NCBI RefSeq assembly: GCF_003858635.1
Contig: NZ_RQJO01000016.1
Location: 248,001-312,000 of the forward strand
Origin: Larkinella rosea
GTDB taxonomy: Bacteria > Bacteroidota > Bacteroidia > Cytophagales > Spirosomataceae
Reading direction: 5' to 3'
Length of the DNA: 64,000 nt
In this document: piece by piece, positions 9,341 through 19,177 of the stretch
Position numbering within the stretch: the first letter of the stretch is position 1
How the letters are laid out: each line of letters opens with the position of its first letter
Notes under the pieces: generated by a model
Databases searched by the model: none
Told to the model about the DNA's origin: nothing
What the model saw: the letters and a program-made list of their open reading frames with translations, nothing else
Program-made: the position numbers and the translations under genes

Positions 9341-11335
9341 ATGAAACCTACTCGTATAAACCAGTATTTGATTAGCCTTTTCGGAATACTGAGTTTCTTG
9401 CCCGGCTTCACGCAAACCGTTACTACCCAAGACCTTAGTTCGCCCGACCAGGCCCTGAAAGTTTCGGTTAGTCTCGGCCCGGCCATCACCTACCGGGTTT
9501 ATTACCAGAACCGGCTGATCGTTGCATCCTCCGAAATCGATCTGGTTTTGCAGGATGGTCAAAAGCTGTCTGCCCGAGCCGGGAAACCCAAGTTTACCAC
9601 CCGGCAAAACCGGGGTCAGATTGTTTCGCCCGTTCCGGAAAAACGGAAGGTTATACCGGATGTTTATCAGGAACTTACGGTTGATCTTCGCAATTCGTTC
9701 AGCCTGATTTTCCGGGCGTACAACGACGGCGTGGCTTATCGGATCGTTACAGCATTTAAAGACAGTATTACCGTCAAAAACGAAACCGCCCGGTTTCAGT
9801 TTCCCGAAAACCACCGGCTGTATTTTCCGGAAGTCGTCAAGCGACCCGACCAGGATCGGTACCACACCAGTTTTGAGGAAGTGTACAGTTTCAAACCGCT
9901 GGACAGCCTGAGCAGCCGGAACCTGTTTTTTACACCGGTTTTGGTCGCGCCGACGACCGCACCCAAAATTGCCCTGACCGAATCCGATCTGGAAGATTAT
10001 CCGGGCATGTTTCTCACCGGAACCGGCTCTAAAACCATGCAGGGCGAATTTGCTCCCTATCCGCTGGACGAAGCCATCGCGGGAGGTGAATATTCCCAAA
10101 AATACGTAACCCGACGAGCCGATTACATCGCCAAAACCGCCGGAACCCGCAGCTTCCCCTGGCGCGTCCTGATCGTCGCTCCACATGACAGGGATTTACC
10201 CGGCAATGATTTGGTGTACCGGCTGGCGTCGCCTTCCCGCGTGGCCGATGTTTCGTGGGTGAAACCTGGCAAAGCGACCGACGAATGGATTATCTCCTCG
10301 AACCTGTTCAACGTGCCGTTCAAGAGCGGCATCAATACTGAAACCTACAAGTTTTACATCGACTTCGCCAAACGGTTTGGATTCGAGCGGATTATGATGG
10401 ACGCGGGCTGGAGCGACACGCAGGATCTGTTCAAAATCCGGCCCGAAATCAACATGGATGAAATCATGGCCCACGCCAAAAAGCAAGGCATCGGCGTCAG
10501 CATGTGGACCTTGGGGATGACGCTCGAACGGCAGCTCGAACCCGCCCTGGAGCAATTCAACCGTTGGGGCGTGGATTTTATCATGACCGACTTCTTCGAC
10601 CGCGACGACCAGAAAACCGTTCGCTTGTTTCAGAAAATCGCCGAAGCCTGCGCCCGGCACAAGCTCATGATTATGTTCCACGGGGCCTATAAACCGGCCG
10701 GTTTTAACCGAACCTACCCGCACGCCGTGGCCCGCGAAGCAGTGCTGGGTTCGGAGTTCAACATCTGGAGCAACAAACCCTCGCCCGACCACAACCTGCT
10801 GCTGCCCTTTATCCGGATGCTCAGTGGCCCGATGGATTACGAACCGGGATTGCTCGCGAATGCCACCCCCAAAACCTTCCGGCCCATCGGTGAGAATGTG
10901 ATGTCGATGACCACACGCTGTCAGCAACTGGCGATGTTCATCGTCTACGAAAGTCCGATTCAGTTTTTTTCCGGGAATCCGTCGCAGGGCCTGGCCGAAC
11001 CGGCTTTTATGGAACTGATGGGCAGTATTCCGACCACCTGGGATACGACCCGGGTGCTGGACGCCCGCGTGGGCGATTACCTGATGACGGCCCGTAAAAA
11101 GAATCAGGACTGGTTCGTGGGTGCCATGACCGACTCCACGGCCCGCGATCTGACGCTTTCCCTTGATTTTCTGGGTGAAGGTACCTACGAAGCTGCCATT
11201 TGCGAAGATGGCGTGAATGCCGATCGCTACGCTTCCGATTATAAATTATCGACAAAAACCGTCACCAAAAAGGATGTTCTGCCGGTTCATCTGGCGCCGG
11301 GGGGCGGTTACGTCGTCCGCTTGCGAAAGAAATAA
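9341..11335 (+). CDS. Glycoside hydrolase family 97 (retaining alpha-galactosidase-like)
   Basis: A 664-residue secreted or periplasmic enzyme, signal peptide MKPTRINQYLISLFGILSFL up to the FTQ region. An N-terminal GH97 beta-sandwich (residues ~25-280; ending with FPWRVLIVAP) precedes a TIM barrel (FERIMMDAGWSD, IGVSMWTL) and a C-terminal all-beta domain. The segment DFFDRDDQ at 417-424 matches the strand of retaining GH97 enzymes that holds the catalytic aspartate, in contrast to the inverting SusB type; NRTYPHAVAREAVLGSEFN follows as in the family. The ATG at 9341 is chosen over the upstream TTG at 9335. Expected activity is hydrolysis of alpha-galactosides or related alpha-linked sugars brought in by the SusCD pair upstream. 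Linkage specificity is inferred. Confidence 0.9.
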   Translation: MKPTRINQYLISLFGILSFLPGFTQTVTTQDLSSPDQALKVSVSLGPAITYRVYYQNRLIVASSEIDLVLQDGQKLSARAGKPKFTTRQNRGQIVSPVPEKRKVIPDVYQELTVDLRNSFSLIFRAYNDGVAYRIVTAFKDSITVKNETARFQFPENHRLYFPEVVKRPDQDRYHTSFEEVYSFKPLDSLSSRNLFFTPVLVAPTTAPKIALTESDLEDYPGMFLTGTGSKTMQGEFAPYPLDEAIAGGEYSQKYVTRRADYIAKTAGTRSFPWRVLIVAPHDRDLPGNDLVYRLASPSRVADVSWVKPGKATDEWIISSNLFNVPFKSGINTETYKFYIDFAKRFGFERIMMDAGWSDTQDLFKIRPEINMDEIMAHAKKQGIGVSMWTLGMTLERQLEPALEQFNRWGVDFIMTDFFDRDDQKTVRLFQKIAEACARHKLMIMFHGAYKPAGFNRTYPHAVAREAVLGSEFNIWSNKPSPDHNLLLPFIRMLSGPMDYEPGLLANATPKTFRPIGENVMSMTTRCQQLAMFIVYESPIQFFSGNPSQGLAEPAFMELMGSIPTTWDTTRVLDARVGDYLMTARKKNQDWFVGAMTDSTARDLTLSLDFLGEGTYEAAICEDGVNADRYASDYKLSTKTVTKKDVLPVHLAPGGGYVVRLRKK

Positions 11336-11359
11336 CTCCATTCGATAGTCTTGTTCAAC

Positions 11360-13747
11360 ATGATGCGCCTGATTTGCTGCCTGTTTGCTTTTTTTATACT
11401 CACGTCCGTTTACGCTCAAACCGACAAAACCGTTTATCCCGGAGCCGATGAAAAAACGCCTTCGATGGCGATGTATTTCGACTGGATCAACCGAAACTGG
11501 AACGGCTCCAATGAGCAGAAAACATTGAAAAACCTCGGCTTCTTCGGCTGGATGAAACGGCAATATGGCATGCAACTCGACGTATTTCTGCTCGATGCCG
11601 GGGTGTTCGACAACGGGCCCAACTGTTCGTCGACACCGAAAGAAATGGCCTACGGCAATCTGAACTCCCCCTGGTTCCGAAAAGCGTATCCCAACGGGTT
11701 CAAAACCATTGCCCAACGCGCCGACAGCATCGCTACGCGCCTGGGCTTGTGGATTGGTCCGGACGGTTACGGCAACACCCCCGAAGAAGCCCAACAGCGC
11801 GTGGACCTATTGGCGAATCTCTGCCGGGATTACCGGTTCAAAATTTTCAAAATGGACGCCTGTTGCAGCGATTTGCGTCCCGAAAAAGAACTGTACTTCA
11901 TTGAAGCCATGCAAAAAGCCCGGCGGTATTCGCCCGATCTGATCGTGTTGAATCACCGCATTTCACTGAGTGAGGAGGCTAAAAAATACACGACGACCTT
12001 TTTGTGGGAAGGCAAGGAAACGTACATCGACGTCAATAATTTCAATGATGCAACGGCCATTCACCACCGGCAGGGAAACATGAAGCGCGGATACCCGCCC
12101 AACCTGCTGCGCCTGACCGAAGACCACGGCATCTGCCTTTCCTCGGCACTGGATTTCTGGGAAGACGACCTGATTTTGCAGGCATTCAACCGCAGCCTGA
12201 TCATGGCGCCCGAGATTTACGGCAATCCCTGGCTGCTGCGCGACGACGAATTTCCGACCCTGGCCCGCATTTACAACCTCCACCGGCAATACCGATCCAT
12301 TCTGACGGAGGCCATTGCGTTGCCTGAAACGGATTACGGGTACAAGGCGGTTTCCCGCGGAAACGCTACCACCCGGTTTATCACGTTGCGGAATCTGGGC
12401 TGGACCAGCGAGATTCGGTCTATGCATTGCGATAGCTCCATCGGTTTGGGACCGGCTCCGCGTTTCACGGTCAAGCAGATTCACCCGACCGAGAAGGTCA
12501 TCGGCGTTTTTGAGTACGGCAAATCGGTGCCGGTGGAGGTTCAACCGTTTCGGTCGGCCCTGTTTATGATAACCGCCGAAGATACTGATTTTTCGATTTC
12601 CGGAATTGACTACAAATTGATCAATGACCAGCCCGGCAAACCGCTGGTGATTCAGCTACTCGGACAACCGGGGACAACGCATACCGTTCAGATTAAAACA
12701 GGAAACCGGGCGTTCACCAAAGCAACGCTGGATGGAAAAACCGTTGACGCTATCGATTCCGGGATGAAGGTGACGTTTCCCGGAAAGTTACAGAAGGATG
12801 CTTCGCACCGGAAAACGGGTACGCTTTCGCCCATCCCAATGCCATCAAACTACCGGGCGGTTTACGAAACGATGTGTTTTGCCAACGACAACAATGCGCT
12901 GGAAGTGCGCAGTCTGGCCCGTGCGGGGAAAACGAAATATCCGGAAGTCCAGGCCGCCCGCGACGCTTTTTTCAACGATCCGACGTTTGTTCAAACCGGA
13001 TCGTGGGATCGCTACGCCTTTGATGGCGATACTGGCACGGCCTTTAACGCCTACGCCAGTACCTACACGAAAGGCGTCATTCAGCCCGGCGCCCTGCGGA
13101 TCGATTTGCAGCATCCAACGCGCATCGACCAGCTCGTTCTCCGCCAGATTCCCGCTGACTACCAGCCCGGTTCGGTTGCTTTTTCCAATGATCTGGTTCG
13201 CTGGCAGTCGGCAACGGTGAAACGAATCGGGAGCACTTTATACCTGACGGTTCCGGTGGGCGGACCATATCGGTACGTAAAAATGGCAAATGCCCCGTTG
13301 TCTGTTCGGGAAATTGAGGGATTTTACAAAAATCGAAAACTCCCCGCAAGCGCATGGAAAGCCAGCAATCTGTTTGAAAAGGAGAAAGAAGCGAAGCTGG
13401 CCTGGGCGCATTCGTTTTCAATTGCCGAAGCAGATTCGGGCAGTTATCTGGCCCTGGCCGTACCGGGCAACTACAAAACCGAGGGACTGTTCGCGGCCAT
13501 CCGCAGTGGAAATGAAGTCATCGCTCCCACCGACCGGAGCCCGTCATTTCCGTACAACAACTGGGAACACGTCGATACGGTCGATGGACATGTGACCTTC
13601 TATTTCCCGCTTAAAAACCGCCTGCTGAACCAGCCGTTAACGGTAGCGTTATTTTCAACGGACGGAACTTTGACCACACTCCAACCGACCCTTTGGCTGA
13701 CGACGTACCCAAACTCCTTTCTGAAGAAAGAATTGATTTTGGAATAA
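11360..13747 (+). CDS. Predicted secreted glycosidase (clan GH-D-like barrel) with discoidin-like C-terminus
   Basis: A 795-residue exported protein (leader MMRLICCLFAFFILTSVYAQ). The N-terminal ~400 residues look like an alpha-galactosidase-type TIM barrel: AMYFDWINRNWNG, LDVFLLDAGVFDNG, LGLWIGPDGYGN, and FKIFKMDACCSD, whose KMD (Asp at ~166) resembles the nucleophile strand of GH27/GH36 enzymes. A beta-sandwich follows. A region at ~530-650 (FDGDTGTAFNAYAS, ALRIDLQHPTRIDQLVLRQI, YRYVKMANAPLSVREIEGFY) resembles an F5/8-type C sugar-binding domain. The gene starts 24 bp after GH97 and is surely in the same operon. I cannot assign a CAZy family from sequence alone; glycosidase is likely, precise family uncertain. 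Start is the ATG at 11360, or 11363. Confidence 0.7.
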   Translation: MMRLICCLFAFFILTSVYAQTDKTVYPGADEKTPSMAMYFDWINRNWNGSNEQKTLKNLGFFGWMKRQYGMQLDVFLLDAGVFDNGPNCSSTPKEMAYGNLNSPWFRKAYPNGFKTIAQRADSIATRLGLWIGPDGYGNTPEEAQQRVDLLANLCRDYRFKIFKMDACCSDLRPEKELYFIEAMQKARRYSPDLIVLNHRISLSEEAKKYTTTFLWEGKETYIDVNNFNDATAIHHRQGNMKRGYPPNLLRLTEDHGICLSSALDFWEDDLILQAFNRSLIMAPEIYGNPWLLRDDEFPTLARIYNLHRQYRSILTEAIALPETDYGYKAVSRGNATTRFITLRNLGWTSEIRSMHCDSSIGLGPAPRFTVKQIHPTEKVIGVFEYGKSVPVEVQPFRSALFMITAEDTDFSISGIDYKLINDQPGKPLVIQLLGQPGTTHTVQIKTGNRAFTKATLDGKTVDAIDSGMKVTFPGKLQKDASHRKTGTLSPIPMPSNYRAVYETMCFANDNNALEVRSLARAGKTKYPEVQAARDAFFNDPTFVQTGSWDRYAFDGDTGTAFNAYASTYTKGVIQPGALRIDLQHPTRIDQLVLRQIPADYQPGSVAFSNDLVRWQSATVKRIGSTLYLTVPVGGPYRYVKMANAPLSVREIEGFYKNRKLPASAWKASNLFEKEKEAKLAWAHSFSIAEADSGSYLALAVPGNYKTEGLFAAIRSGNEVIAPTDRSPSFPYNNWEHVDTVDGHVTFYFPLKNRLLNQPLTVALFSTDGTLTTLQPTLWLTTYPNSFLKKELILE

Positions 13748-14221
13748 ATAGCCGGGCAATAGTGATCGTAACATTAAACCTGTTCAGACTACTGGAAACG
13801 ATCCCCACTCGTTTGCTATTTGATGATTCGATCCCACAAAATTCAAACTCTGTTGGGAATCTTTTCCAGTAAGCTGAACAGTATGGTCGTCAGCCAAAAG
13901 TGGACTTGCTACATTTGACTGGAGGGATTTTTTAGGCAGGTTTGAGCCAATGCTAAAATTTGACTACTATTAAAAGCGGGTTCAATTTGGTACAGACCAC
14001 CAAATCCAAAATTAAGGCTTCCGAGAAACGAATGTTGAGGGCTTTTTGAACTTACTTCTTGACGCATATAGAACTCCATTTCGATGCGGCTACCCAGTTC
14101 AATTGATTTTTCTAAAAATTAACCCTAAACAGATCTTGTCATAGGATACCTCCGACGAACTGAGTGAAAGTAAACGTGGTTTTCAACCGATCACGTACTT
14201 TGAGGAGTGTGATATACCACC
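13748..14221. other. Convergent intergenic region, no confident gene
   Basis: 474 bp between two convergent genes, AT-richer than its neighbours. It holds a long imperfect inverted repeat (separate entry). On the minus strand a 56-codon open frame (13909-14079, MEFYMRQEVSSKS...) reads like an ordinary peptide but has no recognisable family or start signal. It may be a gene remnant. Confidence 0.4.
13780..13881. repeat. 28-bp imperfect inverted repeat
   Basis: The left arm at 13780-13807 (starts CTGTTCAG, then TACTGGAAA) is matched by the reverse complement of 13854-13881 at 24 of 28 positions, with a 46-nt loop. No target duplication is evident at the edges. It may be a transcription-end structure serving both convergent operons or the remains of a small mobile element. 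Confidence 0.5.
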
Positions 14222-15832
14222 TCAATTGGAAGGAGGTTTCATACCGGGCTGGGTAATGATAAAACCGGTTTTGGCTTTTTCGTCCGCGACCATTTTCTTC
14301 ACGTCGGACAACAGCTTTTTGGCGTCGTAGACAACGCCGTCCTTGACGGTATATTTTACGCCACCGACCCGAATCACTTCGTTTTCTTTTGTCAGTTTGA
14401 TGGCGCCGGTTCCGTACAGAACCTGCAGGTTCGTCAGTGGATTTTCCTCAACAATCACCAGATCAGCCAGCTTCCCGATTTCGACACTGCCCAGGTCTTT
14501 GTCAATCCCGAGCGATTCGGCTCCGTTCAGCGTCGCGGCTTTGATGACTTCCAGCGGGTGAAAACCGGCTTCCCGCAGCAATTCCATTTCCCGGATAAAC
14601 GCAAAACCGTAGATTTCGTAAATGAAACCCGAGTCGGTGCCCGTCGTTACCCGCCCGCCCCGGTTTTTATATTCGTTCAGAAAAGCCATCCAGAGCCGGT
14701 AATTTTCTTTCCACTGAATTTCCTGCTCCGTTCCCCACGAATGCCAGTACGAACCGTGCGCGTTCCAGCTCGGCGTAAAGAACGTCCAGACTTTCGGCAT
14801 CGTGTATTCTTCGTGCCACTCCGCCCGCCGAGCCCGCATCAGGTCGCGATTGGCTTCGTAAATGTTCAGCGTTGGCGACAGCGTAAACTTCAACGCAATC
14901 AACTCGTCCATTACTTTGTTCCACTTCTCCGTAAAAGGCGCAGCGGCCTGTTTCCACAGCGTTCCCGCTTCGCCAAACCGGTCTTGCTCGTTGGTGTAAT
15001 TGTAGTCGAGCGAATAATTCTGCACGGTGCGGTCGGCAAACAGGGCTTCGGGTAAACCGTACCAGTGTTCCAGTGAATTCAGACCAGCCCGGGCGCTGTT
15101 CATGACGTTCCAGCGGCCGACATCCGTCTGCGAATGGTGCATCATCGAGCGCAATCCCATCTTCTTGTTTTCATCGAGTGCCGCCGTCATGATGTCCGGA
15201 GCAGCCCCGAAAAACTTAATACCGTCGGCGCCTAGTTTTGCATTGTTCCGGACCCATTGCCGGGCCTGTTCGGGGGTAGAGATGGGCGTTGGACTTCCTA
15301 AACCGAAACGCGTATACGCCCGGATGCGCGGGGCGGTAATCTGATTTTTGTTACTCTTTTCCCGGGCGTCGATCGTCCAGTCCAGGCCGTTCATACTCCC
15401 CGGTTCGGCAATGGTCGTCACCCCGTGCGCCATCCAGAGCTTGAACACGTACTCAGACGGGGTTCCCCGGCTTCCCGACCCAATGTGGGCGTGGGTATCG
15501 ATAAAACCGGGCATGATGTACATCCCGGCGGCATTCAGTTCTTTTCCGCCCGGTTTGAGTTTGGGCCGCCGTTGCGGATCGATGGGTTGCACTTCATTGC
15601 CAACGGTGACAATATTCGTGATGCGGTTTTTCTCGATAACAATGTCAACCGGCCCGAGTGGGGGCGATAAGGTGCTGTTAATCAGAATCGCCGACCGAAT
15701 AATAAGCTGCTCGTACGGTCCGTCGCCCTCAGACTTCTCCAGGGCTTTCAACAACGTTGTCTGGCCGTAGACCCGCGACGTCAGCAGCAGGCCGAGCCCC
15801 CAGATGGCTAGTTTCAGTAAATAATTTTTCAT
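14222..15832 (-). CDS. Secreted metal-dependent amidohydrolase
   Basis: A 536-residue amidohydrolase-superfamily protein with a signal peptide (MKNYLLKLAIWGLGLLLTSR, cut near VYGQ). The metal-binding HxH of strand 1 is GFIDTHAHIGSG (H114, H116). Later ligand candidates are in SMMHHSQTD and LNSLEHWYG, and the final aspartate is in VTTGTDSGFIYE. The C-terminal part returns to the small beta-sandwich (LGSVEIGKLADLVIVEENPL), as in imidazolonepropionase, dihydroorotase and prolidase-like amidohydrolases. It is the last gene of a minus-strand series beginning with SusC/SusD and two serine carboxypeptidases. A role in cleaving peptides or cyclic amides released by those peptidases is plausible but inferred. 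Confidence 0.85.
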   Translation of the reverse strand: MKNYLLKLAIWGLGLLLTSRVYGQTTLLKALEKSEGDGPYEQLIIRSAILINSTLSPPLGPVDIVIEKNRITNIVTVGNEVQPIDPQRRPKLKPGGKELNAAGMYIMPGFIDTHAHIGSGSRGTPSEYVFKLWMAHGVTTIAEPGSMNGLDWTIDAREKSNKNQITAPRIRAYTRFGLGSPTPISTPEQARQWVRNNAKLGADGIKFFGAAPDIMTAALDENKKMGLRSMMHHSQTDVGRWNVMNSARAGLNSLEHWYGLPEALFADRTVQNYSLDYNYTNEQDRFGEAGTLWKQAAAPFTEKWNKVMDELIALKFTLSPTLNIYEANRDLMRARRAEWHEEYTMPKVWTFFTPSWNAHGSYWHSWGTEQEIQWKENYRLWMAFLNEYKNRGGRVTTGTDSGFIYEIYGFAFIREMELLREAGFHPLEVIKAATLNGAESLGIDKDLGSVEIGKLADLVIVEENPLTNLQVLYGTGAIKLTKENEVIRVGGVKYTVKDGVVYDAKKLLSDVKKMVADEKAKTGFIITQPGMKPPSN

Positions 15833-15942
15833 CTTGCTGTATCGTCTCGTTCAGCCGGAATTCAATAAAGCCCTCTGAAGAACCAGGAAATCAGTACCTT
15901 CAGAGGGTTGGGAAACAGGGGTTGCAAACCGCCGTGAGCGGT

Positions 15943-17544
15943 TTAGGGAGCCATCGTATACTTAGCCGGTTGCCCGGCTTTTGGCGTCGATTTTTTAATA
16001 AAATTGCGGATGTCTTCGTTGGCCGAAACCAGATCTTCCTGCCGCAAATACATCATGTGACCACTGCGATAGCCCTTCCATTCCATGCGGTTTTTGAGTT
16101 TCCCGCTGGGGTCCATCTGCCACATGTTGTATTGCGCGTTGAAATAATCACAGGCACCGTCGTAGTAGCCAGACTGCACCAGCAGATTCAGGTACGGATT
16201 CTGAGCCATTGCCTGCCGCAGGTTTTCGCCGGTATTGTCGGCGTTTTCACCCGTGCGCAACCACGGTTGTACCGGACCGAACATGTAGTATTTCAGATCG
16301 GTTTTGTAGCCGAGTACCTGCCGGAAATAATAGTTGATCGGCGGGGTGAACGAATGCAGCCATGACGTCAGCTCAGCCGCGTACTCCGGACGTTCGCCCG
16401 CGCCCTGGCTGTCGATCCCCAGGTAGCGCGAATCCAGCCGACCCACGGTATAACCGCGATCCCGCAACAGTTCCTTCCAGAAAAAAGACGACGGAATGTT
16501 CAGGTTGTGTTCCAGCACCACCTTTTCCGACAGCCCGGAATACATCGCAAATTTGGTGGCCACCTGCTTCCGCTTCGCCGGATCGACAAAACCGCCCATC
16601 GTCAGGGTTGGAATCAATTCGTCGATGGTGAATTTCTCAACTTCCGGTAGCAGGGCCACCAGGTCTTTCTTCTGCAAATCAGCGCTTAACGCCTTGTGGT
16701 ACCAGGCTGTCGCGGAATAATACGGCAGCATGTTGGCGGCCGAAACCGGTCCCCGGCGTTCGATCCCGAGGTTGGTCGGCGACACCAGAATGACGCCGTT
16801 GATGTACATCCAGTTGGCGTTTTGCAACTCCAGCGCCAAACCCGAAACCCGTGTCGTTCCGTAACTTTCACCAATCAGATACTTGGCGGACGACCAGCGG
16901 TTTTTCCGGCTGACAAACGTACTCAGCCAGTCGGCCAGGTACTTGATGTCGGCATTGACGCCGAAGAATTTCGACTTCGGAATGCTGTTGTTCGCCGGGC
17001 GGGAATAACCGGTATTGACGGGGTCGATGAACACGATGTCGGCCACATCCAGAATTGAGTTCGGATTGTCCTTGATCGTGTACGGTTGCACCGGATAACC
17101 TTCGCTGTCGATGTTCAGCAGTTTAGGCCCGGTATAGGCCATGTGCATCCAGACCGACGCCGTACCCGGCCCACCATTGAACGAAATCACCAGCGGACGG
17201 CTCGCCCGATCTTTTACATCCGAGCGTTCGTAATAGGTAAAAAACACCCCGGCAATCGGTTTGCCGTTTTCGTCCCAGACCGGCTGCGTACCAACGGTGG
17301 CCGTATAGGGAACCTTTACCCCCTTGATGGTCACGGTATTGGAGGTTGTGATGGTCGAATCCATCAACAGCTTCAGGTCGTTGGGGCCGGGCTTTGGAGA
17401 ATAGTTTGCACCGCCCGGTGTTGGAGCGGGTGCGCCAGCGGCCGGACTGGGCGGCCCACCGGCTCCGGGCCGTCGTTGTTGTTGGGCCAGCGTGAACGAA
17501 GCCGTGGTGATTCCGAGTACTAAGGCAATTATAATTCGCTTCAT
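15943..17544 (-). CDS. S10-family serine carboxypeptidase (copy 1)
   Basis: A 533-residue exported peptidase that removes C-terminal residues from peptides. A signal peptide (MKRIIIALVLGITTASFTLA) is followed by a Pro/Gly/Ala-rich linker (residues 21-50) that the neighbouring copy lacks. The catalytic serine is in LIGESYGTTR (S227), the aspartate in SGYYDGACDYF (D462) and the histidine in RSGHMMYL (H496). The oxyanion-type motif SFNGGPGTASVWMHM is also present. It lies 60 bp after its paralogue (17605-19113) and 110 bp before the amidohydrolase, in one minus-strand operon. The triad is complete, so it should be active. Confidence 0.9.
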   Translation of the reverse strand: MKRIIIALVLGITTASFTLAQQQRRPGAGGPPSPAAGAPAPTPGGANYSPKPGPNDLKLLMDSTITTSNTVTIKGVKVPYTATVGTQPVWDENGKPIAGVFFTYYERSDVKDRASRPLVISFNGGPGTASVWMHMAYTGPKLLNIDSEGYPVQPYTIKDNPNSILDVADIVFIDPVNTGYSRPANNSIPKSKFFGVNADIKYLADWLSTFVSRKNRWSSAKYLIGESYGTTRVSGLALELQNANWMYINGVILVSPTNLGIERRGPVSAANMLPYYSATAWYHKALSADLQKKDLVALLPEVEKFTIDELIPTLTMGGFVDPAKRKQVATKFAMYSGLSEKVVLEHNLNIPSSFFWKELLRDRGYTVGRLDSRYLGIDSQGAGERPEYAAELTSWLHSFTPPINYYFRQVLGYKTDLKYYMFGPVQPWLRTGENADNTGENLRQAMAQNPYLNLLVQSGYYDGACDYFNAQYNMWQMDPSGKLKNRMEWKGYRSGHMMYLRQEDLVSANEDIRNFIKKSTPKAGQPAKYTMAP

Positions 17545-17604
17545 GGACTTCTTTACAGGTTAAAAGTAATGGAGTACAAACCGTTGAGACATCTGACCGG
17601 ATCC

Positions 17605-19113
17605 TTAGCGGCTGCCGCCCGCTTCCGTGTATTTGGCGGGTTGTCCCGGTTTGGGCGTGGTTTTGATGATGAACTGACGGATATCTTCGTTGGACGTAAC
17701 AAGATCTTCCTGACGCAGATACATCATGTGACCACTCCGGTACCCTTTCCAATCCAGCCGATCTTTCATTTTGCCGCTCGGATCGATGTGCCACATGTTG
17801 TATTTCGCATTGAAATAATCCGTCGCTCCGTCGTAATAACCCGACTGAATCATCACGTTCAGGTACGGATTCTGGGCCATGGCCTGCCGCAGGTTTTCGC
17901 CGGTATTATCCGCGTTCAATCCTTCGCGATCCCACGGGCGGGTTTGCCCGGCGATGTAGTATTTCAGATCGGTTTTGTATTTGAGGTGCTCGCGTAAATA
18001 GGTGTTGATAGCGGGCGTAAAGGTGTGCTGCCACGACGTATTTTCAGCCGCGTAATCGGGTCGTTCACCCGCCGTTTGTCGATCGATACCGAGGTAGCGG
18101 GAATCCAGCCGGCCCACGTTGTAGCCTTTGTCCCGCAGCAGTTCTTTCCAGAAATAGGAGGTCGGTATAGCCAGGTTGTTTTCGGCGACCACTTTTTCGG
18201 ACAAACCCGAATACCGGGCCACTTTGGAAACGAGTTGTTTTTTCTTTTCCGCATCCAGAAAACCGCCCCGGGCCAGCGCCGGAATCAATTCATTCACCGT
18301 AAATTGCTCGACTTCGGGTAAAACGGCATTCAGGTCTTTCGATTGCAGATCTTTTGGCAAGACTTTGTGATACCAGGCCGCTGCCGCAAAATACGGTAGC
18401 ACGTTTCCGGCAGCAACCGGGCCTTCCCGTTCCAGACCAAGACCCGTGGGCGACACCAGAATGACGCCGTTCAGGTACATCCAGTGTACATTTTGCAGCT
18501 CGAGCGCCAGTCCCGAAACCCGCGTGGTTCCGTAGCTTTCACCGATCAGATACTTCGGTGACGGCCAGCGGTTTTTCCGATTCACGAAAGTCGCAATCCA
18601 CTCCGACAGGTACTTGATATCCGCGGTTACCCCGAAGAATTTTGACTTCGGAATCGAGTCGTTGATGGCCCGCGAAAAACCGGTGTTGACCGGTTCCACG
18701 TAAACAATGTCAGCTACGTCCAGAATCGAGTTTGGATTGTCTTTAAAACCGTACGGCTGAACCGGATACCCTTCGTCATCCACCAAAACCCGTTTCGGAC
18801 CGGTATAGCCGAGATGCATCCAGCAGGAAGCCGCGCCAGGCCCCCCGTTGAACGAAATAAACAGCGGCCGCGTCGTTCGGTCGGTCACATCCGAACGTTC
18901 GTAATACACGTAAAACAGGGAGGCAATCGGTTTACCGTTTTCATCCCAAACCGGCTGATTACCAGCTGTGGCCGTATACGGAACCACCTTGCCTTTGATC
19001 GTAACCTGGTCTTTGGTCGTTACGTCGGCGTCAAGTTTAAGGGTACGGTTTTGTGCGAATGCCACCGTACAGGCAACAAAGCACAAGAGGAATAAGGAAA
19101 TCGAGTGTTTCAT
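17605..19113 (-). CDS. S10-family serine carboxypeptidase (copy 2)
   Basis: A 502-residue paralogue of the next gene downstream, highly similar along its full length apart from the missing Pro-rich linker. A signal peptide (MKHSISLFLLCFVACTVAFA) leads to the mature enzyme. The triad is S193 in LIGESYGTTR, D428 in SGYYDGATDYF and H462 in RSGHMMYL; SFNGGPGAASCWMH gives the oxyanion region. The two genes are an evident tandem duplication. Position 64 bp after a SusD gene implies that the peptidases act on material captured by that SusCD pair, probably in the periplasm or at the surface. Confidence 0.9.
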   Translation of the reverse strand: MKHSISLFLLCFVACTVAFAQNRTLKLDADVTTKDQVTIKGKVVPYTATAGNQPVWDENGKPIASLFYVYYERSDVTDRTTRPLFISFNGGPGAASCWMHLGYTGPKRVLVDDEGYPVQPYGFKDNPNSILDVADIVYVEPVNTGFSRAINDSIPKSKFFGVTADIKYLSEWIATFVNRKNRWPSPKYLIGESYGTTRVSGLALELQNVHWMYLNGVILVSPTGLGLEREGPVAAGNVLPYFAAAAWYHKVLPKDLQSKDLNAVLPEVEQFTVNELIPALARGGFLDAEKKKQLVSKVARYSGLSEKVVAENNLAIPTSYFWKELLRDKGYNVGRLDSRYLGIDRQTAGERPDYAAENTSWQHTFTPAINTYLREHLKYKTDLKYYIAGQTRPWDREGLNADNTGENLRQAMAQNPYLNVMIQSGYYDGATDYFNAKYNMWHIDPSGKMKDRLDWKGYRSGHMMYLRQEDLVTSNEDIRQFIIKTTPKPGQPAKYTEAGGSR

Positions 19114-19177
19114 AAGTTACTGTGAATCGGAAACGGGTTTTGTCGAGGTAACTGGGAACTAGTTGAAAACAAACTGA

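Noticed and set aside
9182-10186. 334-codon open frame antisense to GH97
   Set aside because: Shadow of the GH97 coding frame; no recognisable motif.
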